64,000 nucleotides of DNA from Setophaga petechia (lineage: Eukaryota; Chordata; Aves; Passeriformes; Parulidae): contig JANCRA010000008.1 in the NCBI GenBank assembly GCA_024362935.1, positions 35,558,557 through 35,622,556 of the forward strand, read 5' to 3'. Positions 1-11,082 of the stretch are shown here, in pieces; the first letter of the stretch is position 1, and each line of letters begins with the position of its first letter. The notes under the pieces were generated by a model. It saw only the letters and a list, made by a program, of their open reading frames with translations. It searched no databases and was not told where the DNA came from. Both the position numbers and the translations under genes were made by a program.

Positions 1-1916
1 TACTCTACATTCCTTTAAAATGAGACAAACTTGTTTTGGTGAAACTCCCTAAAAAGGAGGAGATTTATCCTTTTTTTCTTTCCTGGAAGGAAATTAATAA
101 ACTCAGTCTTTCAGATAGCAGATTTTAAGACAGGAAGATCTAATGCAAAAAGTTGGAAGTTTGCAGCACAAAGAGAAATTGTTGAAGAGAGCACACAGCA
201 GCTAGGAAAACTCAAAAGTGAGAGCAGGGGCTTTCTAAAGTATTTGTTGAAGTTTGTACTAGTAAGTTCATCAAAACTTCCTACTCTTTCTTCCCTTAGT
301 TTGAATTTTCATGTTTTAATTTAAATTCTAATAGAGATTCTATCCATTGCTTAATTATGTCATTTCGTCTTGGGGATTTCAGTATGAGGAAGAAATTGAA
401 ACACATTCATCCCAAAATTCCAGATGACCTTATTTTAGTCAGCCCATACCTTAAGGATTTACATGAATCTGTGACTGCCAAAAAAAAATTTAAATTTTCT
501 ATCTCCCCTACACTATCTTTTTAGCCATATTCTTGTTCCAAAAAGCATCAGTACTATCTTTGCCCCTCTCCCTGTTCTTGCTCTAGTTAGTATAATAGTA
601 TGTATATAATATTAAGAAGGCCTCAGAAATATTCAGGAAGAGCAATTATTTTGGGTACTTGAAATTAAGGAAGAAAAAATACTTGCAGTTAAACCATGAT
701 GTGTCCCTTTGTGTTTATACCAAAAATAACCTTTCTGCAGTGAAATTATTAATTCTGTGTTGGATGAAAGGTTCTGATATTCCAGGTTGGCAAGTGGCTT
801 ACAGAACAGTTAAAAAGGGTACTAAAACACTTAATTCCTGAGTCCATATTTGACTTATGCTGAACATTGCTCAAGAAATCTACAATATAATTTGCATAGG
901 AATATCATATTTTTAATACTAAAATTTAAAAATCTGAAAAATCAAATGTGGGTCATTAGAAACAACATGAGCCATATGGTAATACTATATACAATGCTAT
1001 TTTTCTCCAGTCATGAGTATTTTAGCTCTCACTTTAAAATTTCACATCTACAGATGGAAGAAAAAAACCCTCATTGTTGTTTTCTGGGCTAGAATAAGAT
1101 TACAGATGATCAGGATAAAAAGGATTCAAGGGAATAAAGGTCTTCCAGGAGAGTCTGTTCTCTGACCACTGGGACAAAATGTCAATATTGATGAAAAGAA
1201 ATGATATTCCTTTACAAATTTAATGGCACTGGACTTGGAGAAGTTAACACTTTAAAGTGGAGATTGAGGGTTTAACAATTACATCATGTTTCTTAAGTAG
1301 TAGTGTAACAGTCTTGCTCTAGGGATCATGGTGGAGCTGAAAACAAGCAAGAAAAAACGTTAGAGCTTGCAGTTTTCTAATTCTTTATGCTATTTATTTG
1401 TTTTATGTTTAAGTCTGGCTTCCTGCCACACGAAAAGAAGAAATATGGTAGTTATCAGTAGCTTGAGAGCTATGAGAGTACACACCATCTATTGCAGGGC
1501 AGTCAAAGTGACAAGAATGTGGTAGCCTGCCAGAGGGTGAAAGGAAAGGAAGGAGACACTAAGAAGATAGTGAATTAAGGAACATATGAGGGTAGGAAAA
1601 ATGGCAGAAAGGTTAATGTAGGTTCAGCACAGTGTGAGAAATCAAGTCAAAAGGTTAAAAAGTGAGTTCACTACCAAAAAATGAAACCCACTAGCAAGCT
1701 AGGCAATCAAATGAAACGTAGGTATTAGAAACTAAGGGGTATTGTGCTACTCAAAACTTTTGGGAAGGGATCCACCATTGGAGCTGGATAACCAGCTAAC
1801 CAAGGCTATTTTTACCTCATCACTCAGCTATAGTGCAATCAAACAATAAAGGAAGATAAGAAGAAATATATGAGGCATCAGCGATCTGTAGAGCAGGTCC
1901 TACCCAACTGGCAGAT

Positions 1917-1960
1917 CCCAGTCACCCAGTCATCCCAGTCCTCCAGTCATCCCAGTCACC
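1917..1960. repeat. short imperfect tandem repeat, CCCAGTCAT-like unit
   Basis: The sequence repeats CCCAGTCA, CCCAGTCAT, CCAGTCAT and CCCAGTCAC over about 44 bases. It is a small minisatellite-like array with unit length varying between 7 and 10 bases. No function is implied. Confidence 0.7.
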
Positions 1961-4900
1961 TGGGAGAGAAGGCAGAGCATTAAGGGCAGCAAATAGTCTA
2001 TTGACCATTTATTGTGCCAGTGGAGTTTCACTTATATGAATGTCTTCCAGATTGCCCGTGGCAGCAAAAGTGTGAACTAGGTGCCCTGGTTTCAACCAGA
2101 TATCACTACTAAAATCTGAGATTATTTTTTCTGAAATGAAGGGAAAAATGCTGAAATGACTCATAAAAAGTAGAGATAAGAATTATTCCCCCAAATTCAT
2201 TTGGTATGTCACAGCTGTAGCTGCCACCATGTGCACATGTGTGCTCAAACATGTGCAAGTATGTGCATGTCCCTGGTTTTGGTTTGTGTGTTAGTTATTT
2301 TTGAACAAGAGCTACTGTGATGCCTGATCCTTGCTTCTGGGAAGGATTGTGCTTGCCTGAGTCCTCTGCTCTCTCATAAGTGCAGCCATCCTCAACACTT
2401 TTCAGACCTCTCAGTAACCTTGGAATCAGATCAATATAGGCTGAATTAAAGCATTTAGGTTTTTGCATCACACTATTAAGTGTAAAAACCCCTGCTGTTT
2501 CCATATGCTGCAGCTTTGGAATTTGGAAATCTTATATGCAATTATTATGTTCTGAAATGTTTTGGGTACTAATTCTTTCCTATGTACTATATTTCTTATT
2601 TTCATAGCTGTATGTGAGAAATTGCCCTTTATGTTTGAAAATTAGTTTCTAATATTTTATTTCCACTTTTTTTTTTTTTTTTTGCTGTCTTATTTTATTT
2701 TCCTCCAAGTTCAATATTAGGACTTTTGCATTATTTCAGATCAGAGACAGAATTTCTGGCTTTCTGAAATAGACTTGAGCTATTTCTGCAATAGATTGTT
2801 GAAGATCATCGCAATAATTTTAAGTTTCAATCTCATAAATTATAGAAAAAATACTAAATATTCTTAATACTTAATATTTTTTTTATACTCTGTCTTATCA
2901 GAAGCAAACTAACCATGAATAAGCAGAGGCATCTCTTATAATGACATTTGTTTGTCAAATGACAGCTACATTGATTATGTCCATCGAATGGTTTCTCCTC
3001 CCTAAGGCTTTGAGATTTTTTGTGAATAATTACAAGTTTAGGCCACATCTTCTTTCCTGTCCAATTCTACAGTTTGCACAATTAAATTAAGTAAACATGA
3101 AAGACAATTGCTTAAAAGAAAAAAAACCAAACATTATTTTGAGAAAGAAGTTGGAAGAAACAACAGCTCGTATCTGTCATCAAAACTGTCAGTTTGATGC
3201 ACAAAGAGAAAGCAAATGCTTCAGTGCTGCAATAATGACCTTCAACATTATTTCTTTGAACTGTAAGTACTGCCTTTCTGAAACACTGTCCTTTGGTTCC
3301 ACACTGTAGAGAAAAAGAAAAGAAGATAAATAATGTGTGAATACTTAACTAATGCATGTTCAAAATTGATAAGACAAATAAATACATGATTTTTTTTTTC
3401 CTCTTTTCCTGTGCCGCGCACATTTTAGGTCTCTTTAGCAAAAGGGAATCTCTTTCTTTCCTTACAGAAGGTTGATATTGTATAAAAATGTATTTTGGAA
3501 GGATAGAGGTTTATGTAAAATTTAAACACAGCAATCAGTTAAGGATAGAAAAAGAAGTATAGGAAGTGGATACTTGATGAAAGGAATTGGTACAGTCTAT
3601 CTTTTATATACAAGGCAATAATGTATAAGAGTAATAACTGAGAATAAAGTAAGAATGTTTAGTACAAACATTAGAAAAGCATCATATTCTGTGAAAAGAA
3701 CATTGAGGGGTTTTTTCCTACCTATTCTTTTAATTTTCTTTTCTAACTAGAATGTCTTGTGCTGAAGCATATTTCATGCAGAAATGTTTTCTAAATTGTG
3801 TGATTTTTGTATGCACCTATGTGCATACTGTGTTAATATTTGCTGTCATGGAAAGAAAAATTCAACTTCTCTTTTTTTTCCCCCATCTGTCAGATTGATT
3901 ATGACATCATTGTGTTTCATTATATAAAAAGAGATTTCTCAGAGTAAGTGAAAGCATTTGAAACCTGTCTTCAGTGGTGTAAATATGTCTAACTGTTCTA
4001 TGCTTTTTAAATGAAAGATTAATTCATTTTAATAGATTTTCTCCCTCCTCGTTTGAGTTCTTCACCAGACCTTTGTACATGATAAATTTGAATTAATTTC
4101 TAATTCACTGCATTTTGTCCTATTCAAGGAGGAGCTTTTAATCAGAAATTATGTCAAAGATCCTATCACAGGTGCTGTAAACAAGCCTTACATGTTCGTT
4201 GCATCTTAGAGGCTGGTCTAAATAGTCCTGGGTTCTGAAAAAACCTTTCTGATGACACACACACTGTCCAGACTCCCTGTGAAACCAGTTGGAGTGATTC
4301 TGCTGATTTAGGGAGCTGGAGCATTGTTGGAGACTATAAACAGCAATTTGCTGATTTTGCAAAAGTTTTCTGCTTTGGTTGCGTTTATGGAAGCTAATGA
4401 GAATGTCTCTGCTAACATCCACATAGCTTGGCTAATGGTCCCTGGTTTGGGAAACATAACCCGACTGAATATGGATCATATCAAATCCAGCAAAAATCCT
4501 GTGGAAGAAGTATTGCCAACTGCAATATGTAATAGTTAAAAAGCAAAAATACAGGCCAAAACAAGATAATTTATCTGAAATCACATAGAAATCCTTAAAG
4601 AGCTTTAGAAATCAGACATAAAATATGTCCTGCCTGAAATTCATGGGCCTTGATTGAAATGACATCAAGAAAAAAAGAAAAAGTTAAAATCAAAATGCAA
4701 ATCAAAACATATCTAGTTGAAACACAAATAAAAAACATAGAAATCAAAATCAACAGTGAGATCCGCATACAAATTTCAGCCCCAAACTCTCAGCTAATTC
4801 ATTAATTTGGATAAAAGGACAGAGGGCAGCATTGTGAGCAGGTGCAGGATGGGAAAATATCTATGGCATAATTTTTACAAAACCTGTTTCCCTGGAAAAT

Positions 4901-5688
4901 TATCTAAAATTATTTAAAGCCCAATATCCTCTCTAGCAGAAGAAGTTCTAGCTAAACAAAGAGAATAATAACACTGGTGTTCTTTAATTATCAAGAAATG
5001 TCATACCACACTTGAAGCAAGTTTGAGTAGACTCTCAGTTCTGCATGTCAAAAGATGTATATATGGTTACCTAACACACCAGGTCAATATATCTACCTAA
5101 GACTGAAAGAAGAATACTATCACCATTCTGTGCATCTTAGTATTGTAATTTGAATTAATTTCTAGCTATTTTACAAGCAGTTGGGCTCACGTGCAATATT
5201 TAAATTCTTGTGTAATAATGCATTAACAGTTTTGCTGCTGCTAATCCCATTCTGCTTTAATAAACTAAAAACCCAGCTCACTGCTTTCCTTCTCTTTTAT
5301 ACCTTGTCTCCTTTGAAAACAGTGGATGGGTCTTCACCTTTGCGTGATACCAGATCAAGTTATGAAGTTGATGGATAGTCTTAAATGATGATAATATAAA
5401 TGTAAGTTTTTACAGACAAACACTTTTTTTTCAAATAACTGTCGTCTCATTCTGATTTGTGTGTCTAAAAAGTCCAAAAAGACAAACTATCAAATGCATA
5501 TAATCTTCGTAATTGCTACATATTTCAGAATTTTTCTTATTTACTCCAGACTAATCCTTTGACATGTGAAAAGAAAGGAACACGAATCTTTGGGTAGTAT
5601 CATGAAACTTCAAATATTTGTCATTAGGCAAGAAAGCTGAAAAAAAACCCCATAGTTTCTACAAATCACTATTCCTTTTTTTTCATTC

Positions 5689-5758
5689 TTTTTTTTTTTT
5701 TTGGTGTTAATGGGTCTATAAAACATGCAGCAAAAAAAAAAAAAAAAAACAAAAAAAA
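5689..5758. repeat. T14 run followed by A18-C-A8 run (potential foldback)
   Basis: A run of 14 T (5689-5702) is separated by 29 bases from a run of 18 A (5732-5749), then C and 8 more A. Together they could form a long A:T stem, and a T tract facing an A tract could also come from opposed retroposed tails. No recognisable element body lies between them. Confidence 0.75.
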
Positions 5759-7615
5759 CCCAACAAAAAACCCTGCTAGCAACACTCAGGATTATTTCTC
5801 TGATGAAAGCATTATTATCCTCAACATTCAATTTTGCATCTCTCCTAGCAATCTGTCTCTTTACATCTTAATTCTGTTTAGCAAACAATATAGTTCACTA
5901 TAATTGCAACTTTAACAACAACATGATTTTTCCGTTGAATCTCAAAGCAAATTTTCATTAAATGCTAGCCTGTTATTTCTTTCACAGATATTTGTAAAAA
6001 CCTGTGATTTTGCTGTCTAATATAATGGCAGCCTATTTTTCTTTTCCTTCATGTGGGAAAGGATTTTATTAGGTTTATGGGTTTTTGTTTTCTTTAGGTT
6101 GAATTTGTGCCCCCTGAGGTTTGTATTTCGTTTGGAATAGTGATACAGTAGCACACAAAACTCAGCATTAGCTGACAGACATAAAAACCATAGAACTACC
6201 ACAGACTCAGCCTCAATCAGTAATGCTCTCACTGATCACTGTATTCTTTGAGTTTGAAAATCAACCCAAATTTTAAATGGAAGATCTCATAAGGTTTTCA
6301 AAGACTTCAATATGGAGAATAAAGAAAATACACGGAATGTTTCAGGATCCCATGAAGAAAAAGCTAACACAAGCTCTTGGCAAAAACTTGACTGTGAGAA
6401 ACTGGCTGACATTAGAAGCAATAATTCTTTTTAGGTGCTCGCTTTTATTCTAGGCTTGTTCAGCTTCAGAAGACAACAAATCTTTCTGAATTTCTTACCA
6501 GAAAAATTATTGTGCTGTTGCCTTTTTCCCAGACTGGAAATGAAACCTGAGATAATTTTAATAATGAGGTAATAGTATAAAAAGGGATCATTATTTGCTC
6601 TTCAAGAGCAGTTATGGAAAGATGTCCACAAAAGCCCCTCCCGCCCCAACCTCCAGGGGTGAGTATATTTTATAGGTTTTAGTAAATTAGATTAAATTAT
6701 AAAAAGCACAAATTAGGAGGACAAGTGGTGATGAAATTCCCCCCTCCAGGTCAAGCCCTTTCTCTGGAGCCCCCCTTCAGCAGTAGTTGTACTTTGTCCA
6801 TGAAAATGTCTCTCCAAGAGTTGTTCTTATTCTCAACCTTGGTACCCAAAAAGGGCCAAGATAGCACTGGGGCCTTGGAGCTCTGGAATTTGTTTTGTCT
6901 TTCTGCTTAAGGAAAGGCCATGGAAAAGTACTGAGAAAACTAGTTAGTAATGCAATAGACTACAGAGCTACAAATATATGTGTGAAGAATACAGACAACA
7001 CATAAAAGAAAAAACAGGCAGAACCTAAATGGCATCAGTGCATCTCTCAGCCCTGGCAGTGAATTATTTATCAGATTTCCCAGTTAGATTTAATTGTCTT
7101 TCATTCTTTACCAAAGTACTATGACTACAAATTCAGTCAAACATTTTCCTATTTGTAAGGGTAAACAGAGATACTACTAATAAGAATCTAATTTAGAAAA
7201 GCTTTTGAAGGAAATATAATTGAGATCCTGGTGAGGATATAGAGCAATAAGACACATAAAAGCTGAAAATGGATTTCAGGTACTTTAAAACTGTGGGTTT
7301 AAAACTCCATATCAGTAGCTACCAAACTTGGAAGACTTAAAAATATCTTTAGGGTCATAAGTTTTATCTTACAGTAAACTTCATATTTTATCTTTGCCTG
7401 TAGTGAAGAAAGAGATTCTACTGTAGGCTGAACTATCTGTTGTCCCAGCCTGAAACATATTTAGGAATTCAGCTCTGAAAATTTATTTTTGAAAGATGCC
7501 CATGGAAGTTGGAAGAAGGACTTTCCTGTGTTCAAGATACTGGTACATCAGGATTTATTTCAGCAGGTAACAGCTTACTGGTGCTTTTCTTTTCCTTTCT
7601 TAAGCACCTTTTTTA

Positions 7616-7712
7616 CATGCACACAAGCACGCATGCATAAATACATGCACATGCATGCATAAATACTTGCACATGCATGTTGTACATATGAATATATATA
7701 TATAAAATATAA
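7616..7712. repeat. CA/TG-rich block with 22-bp direct duplication and (AT)n
   Basis: A 22-bp unit beginning GCATGCATAAATAC occurs at 7631-7652 and again directly at 7653-7674 with one mismatch. Purine-pyrimidine alternating sequence flanks it, and a short (AT)n follows at about 7692-7702. It is typical simple sequence made by slippage. Confidence 0.8.
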
Positions 7713-8541
7713 ATAGATGAGATGCCAAACTAACATTCTGCATGTAAAAAGCAGGAAATTATTTAAGCACCCCGCCTCTTGAGGTGCTACTACTTTAGGC
7801 CTTTCTCAGTTGGTTTCCAGAGATTGTTACTTATCTCTAACTCTATAAATTTGATATTATGTTTCTTTATCAGGTGCATTATTTTTATAATTGAGCTGTT
7901 GTATTTTAAGAGCCTTCAACTTCAGAACAAAATCTTACCATATTTCTATATGTGTTTATATTTCAGTTCCAGGGTTCCACTCACAAAGAATAAACACTCG
8001 CACAAAGGCATTCCAAATGTAGGTCTCTATAGCTCCATATTAATATGTATCAGTACTATAAAATTATATTTTCTAGGAATATAGGCAATACCTTTCATAT
8101 CACTCCTGAGAGCTTGTGGAGAAACTAGGAAATTAATATCAAATGTAAGTATATTTTATATAGCAATTGTTCTGCAAAAACTTTTCACTATTGGCATTAG
8201 TCAAGAGCAAAAATATTCCTGAGAGAAAAAAAAAAAGCAAACATAAATGGAGAGGAAGGAAAGGTTTAATGAGTGCCTTATTTCAGCTGCTGCAAAGTTG
8301 CAGGCAATTACAAATATTTACAGCTCCAAGTTTGGGCAACGGTGTATTAAAGTAAAACCACTGAGAACAGGACTGGATCCCAGTTCTTGTTGCTTTGTGT
8401 GGCTTAAACACAGCTAGTAGAAAGTTGCCCTAAAAACACATTCTAGGTTATATATGAAGTATACAATTATGCTTTTATTCAAGAGGCAGTGACAGCTCTA
8501 ATGCTTTTCAGCTAATAGGTATTAGAGATTTTTACAGTAGA

Positions 8542-8573
8542 TGTGTGTGTTTGTGTATGTGTTTGCACGTGCA
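8542..8573. repeat. interrupted TG microsatellite
   Basis: Alternating TG dinucleotides are interrupted by TTTG, TATG and GCACG. The tract is about 32 bases long. Confidence 0.7.
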
Positions 8574-9205
8574 CAGCAAGCAGAATATTTAAAGAAAAAC
8601 TATTGCATGCAACAAGAGTTTAAATCATTAAAGACAATACCAGCAGGAAAAAAAATTTCAGGTTTTAATACTTTGGAAGTAAAAACAATTAGATCACCAT
8701 TACCTTTCTGTTTTCTCCCAAGCACTGTTTTTTGGCTTAGCCTGAATTGTCATATGTTCATCCCTGACACCTTGGCCATAGCCAGAAAATTCCTGAATGA
8801 TGGCTACTGTGCAGTCACAAAAATGCAAGAACTTTGCAATTTACTAATCCTGATTTTTACCAAATTACTAATCCTGATTTCTAAGTCTGGAAAACACAGT
8901 TCTTTGTGGTTATCATAAGGAGGGCTGCAGCGAAATTAGTTACAAAATAGGCTTATGCCACTCATGCCATGTTCAAAATCATAGGAAAGCTGGGTTGCTG
9001 GAATCTTCTAACTTTCCACTCCGTGCTCTTTTCATCCTCATGCTCAGTCATCCCATGCTATCCTCTCTAACTTTGGGTATAACCAGAACAGACGTCCCAC
9101 CCTTAAAATACAACTGTGTAAGGGGGTGATGGACTCAATCAGTCAGGCAGCATGTGCACACTCTGTGCTTAGCAGGAGGGAAATAAGGCCCAAGGAGTTG
9201 GAGAA

Positions 9206-9263
9206 GTGTGTCTGTGTGTGTGTCTGTGTCTGTGTCTGTGTCTGTGCGTGTCTGTATGTGTGT
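9206..9263. repeat. (TGTGTC)n / (TG)n microsatellite
   Basis: About 58 bases of GTGTGTC-type hexamer repeats shift into TGTATGTGTG at the right end. The array sits within a few bases of the 5' truncation point of the CR1 copy that follows, so it lies at the insertion junction. Confidence 0.9.
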
Positions 9264-9267
9264 AACT

Positions 9268-10074
9268 CTTACTGTCCTGAGAAGTCAGCCCACATGAACC
9301 TCATGAAGTTCAACAAGTCCAAGTGCAAAGTGCTGCAGTTGAATTGAGTTAATTCCAGACTGGGAGAACTCAGTGGGACCGGTCCTGTGGAGAAGCACTT
9401 AGGAGTTCTCGTGGATGAAGACATGGACGTGAGTCAACAGTTTGCACTCGCAGCCCAGAAATCCAAACACTTCCTAGGTTACATCAAAAGCAGGGTGGGC
9501 AGAAGTTCGAGGCATTCTGCCCCTCTGCTCCACACTCACAAGACCCCAGCTGGAGTGTGGCATCCAGCTCTGGGATAATTCCCACAAGAAATACATGGTC
9601 CTGTTAGAGCAGATCCAGGGAAGCTGTCAAGATGATCAGAGGGTTGGAACACCTATGCAGTAGAGACAGGCTGAGAGAGATGGGGTTGTTCAGTCTGGAA
9701 AAGAAAAGGCTTTGGGGAGACATCATTGAAGCAGTTCAGTACCTTAAGGGGGCTTATGAAAAGTGTAGAGAGGGACTTTTTATATGGCCAGTGGTGACAG
9801 GGCAAGGGGTAATGGTTTTAAACTGAAAGATTAAATATTTAGGTTTAGATTAAATATTAGGTAGAAGTTCTGTACTCAGAGGGTGGTGAAGCACAGGAAT
9901 AAGTTTCTCAGAGAAGCTGTGGGTGTTCTATCCCCGTCAGTGTTCAAGGTCGGGTTGGATGAGGAGCATGAGCAACCTGATCTGGTGAATGGCATCCCTA
10001 CCCATGGCAGGAGGGTTGGGACTAGGTGATCTTTAAGGTTCCTTTCAATCCTAACCATTCGATATGATTCTATG
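9268..10074 (+). mobile_element. CR1 non-LTR retrotransposon, 5'-truncated copy (ORF2 C-terminus plus 3' UTR)
   Basis: This is a decayed CR1 LINE copy. What is seen: the left part translates to NLMKFNKSKCKVLQL, then the block EKHLGVLVDED followed by a SQQ..LAAQKS segment, then MIRGLEHLCSRDRLREMGLF and SLEKKRLWGDIIEAVQYLKG. These are the blocks at the C-terminal end of CR1 ORF2 (reverse transcriptase protein). They lie in different frames, so the coding part is broken. The right part is the standard CR1 3' region (GTTCAAGG...GGTTGGATG, ATGGCAGGAGGGTTGG, GATCTTTAAGGTTCC), ending in GATATGATTCTATG. CR1 copies are normally 5'-truncated with an intact 3' end, as here. No promoter or full-length ORF remains, so it cannot be autonomous. 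Confidence 0.93.
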
Positions 10075-10740
10075 TCTAAAGTAAGAGCTACCTCAAAAAA
10101 ATCTGGCAGGGTAATGGCCAAATAAACTGGTGATATAAATTGGCTGTAATCTTCCACTGGCAAGGGTATCTCAATTCCCCAGGAGTGTCCCAGCCACTAG
10201 ACTGTAGCATATTGAAGACAAGGTGAAGGAGAGGATTTGTCTTCTTATGAAGAAAAATTGTGCCTGTTATTTTATGTGAAATATTTTCTCTCAATTATAT
10301 CACCCTGAGTGCTCCTGAAGAGGAGGATGAATCATCAAAGATGTTTTATTCTTAAATCTTCCCCAGAAAAAATATGCCAAAGGGTTGAAAATGTACCTAC
10401 ACAAAGTAGGATAGAGTTCTCTACAGCTGAGCTTCTAAGTCACTTACATGTCTTGAACAATTTTCTTTGGAACATCTTTCTTTCAGAGTCAAAGAGTATT
10501 GATAATTCATAATATTGAGAAATTTGACTCTATGTTTCTAATTGTTCTAATCGCATAATTATTAGGATATTTTTAAGTATCCGTGCTTTGCTGAGAATTT
10601 TTTATATTTTAAGTGTCTAGTTGGTGCTTTACGTTTTAGCTTTCATATTTTTTATGTTCTGTACTGCCCTAGTGTGTGACTCTGAACTTCATAGAAAGTG
10701 TTAGCAAGTTCTCTTCATGGAGTAGTTAAACAAAAAAATC
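10075..10740. other. AT-rich spacer between CR1 and LTR
   Basis: No gene was found. The only notable item is a 35-40-bp segment starting at 10179 (CCAGGAGTGTCCCA...) that resembles one at 31481. The rest is AT-rich sequence with no recognised repeat. Confidence 0.6.
10179..10215. repeat. diverged dispersed repeat, copy A
   Basis: Fourteen bases (CCAGGAGTGTCCCA) match 31481-31494 exactly. The similarity continues to the right through CTGTA and ATA, with most differences being transitions. Two copies 21 kb apart in otherwise unrelated sequence suggest an old interspersed repeat. The family is unknown to me, and it may extend beyond the bounds given. Confidence 0.45.
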
Positions 10741-10752
10741 CTTCTCCAGCCT

Positions 10753-11082
10753 GAGGACCAAGACACTGTTGCAGTTTTAGGCTCAAGAAGCATAAACAGC
10801 AGCAAATTGAGGAAAACAATCTAAGCAGACTGGGATTTCATAACCTGAAGCTGTAATTGGACAATTAACCCCAATATGTAAATGGACCAAAACTTATAAG
10901 TGTGAAAACTCATGAATCATGATGGATTCATCTTGCATCCATCTTGCATCCATCTTGGGCTGAGCCATGGCCAGGCTCTTGTGCTGCCCAAGGTGTATCT
11001 TTTGAAGGCCTTTTAATAAATACCTACTTTATTCCTTTGGTTCTGTCTATCCTCTATTCCAGTTCAGCCTCTCTATGCATCA
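10753..11082 (+). mobile_element. endogenous retrovirus LTR (solo or fragment), forward
   Basis: The segment resembles a retroviral LTR known to me from songbird genomes. It has a TATA-like TTATAAG at about 10893, a tandem CATCTTGCATCCATCTT motif (about 10930-10957), the segment GGCTGAGCCATGGCCAGG, and AATAAA at 11015-11020, followed by a T/C-rich end. These fit U3, R and U5 in order on the plus strand. No gag, pol or env sequence flanks it. The edges are approximate: the left edge could be at TGAGGACC (10753) or at TGTTGCAG, and the right edge near GCATCA. I could not find a clean target-site duplication. Family name and class are left open. Confidence 0.7.
11015..11020 (+). promoter_or_regulatory. 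AATAAA poly(A) signal inside the LTR
   Basis: A canonical AATAAA hexamer lies about 120 bases downstream of the TATA-like box of the same LTR, the position expected for the R region signal. Confidence 0.6.

Larger units (their letters stand above)
1..9205. other. AT-rich non-coding stretch without a recognisable gene
   Basis: No recognisable exon, RNA gene or transposon was found here. Open frames reach about 125 codons (8541-8918), but none shows a domain, a signal peptide or a convincing start context. Simple sequence is present: a CCAGTCAT-type array near 1917-1960, a 17-T run at 2667-2683, a T-run/A-run pair at 5689-5758, a CA/TG-rich tandem block at 7616-7712, an interrupted TG tract at 8542-8573, and a repeated 17-mer at 8840-8880. 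I read it as intergenic or intronic single-copy DNA. Confidence 0.7.
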
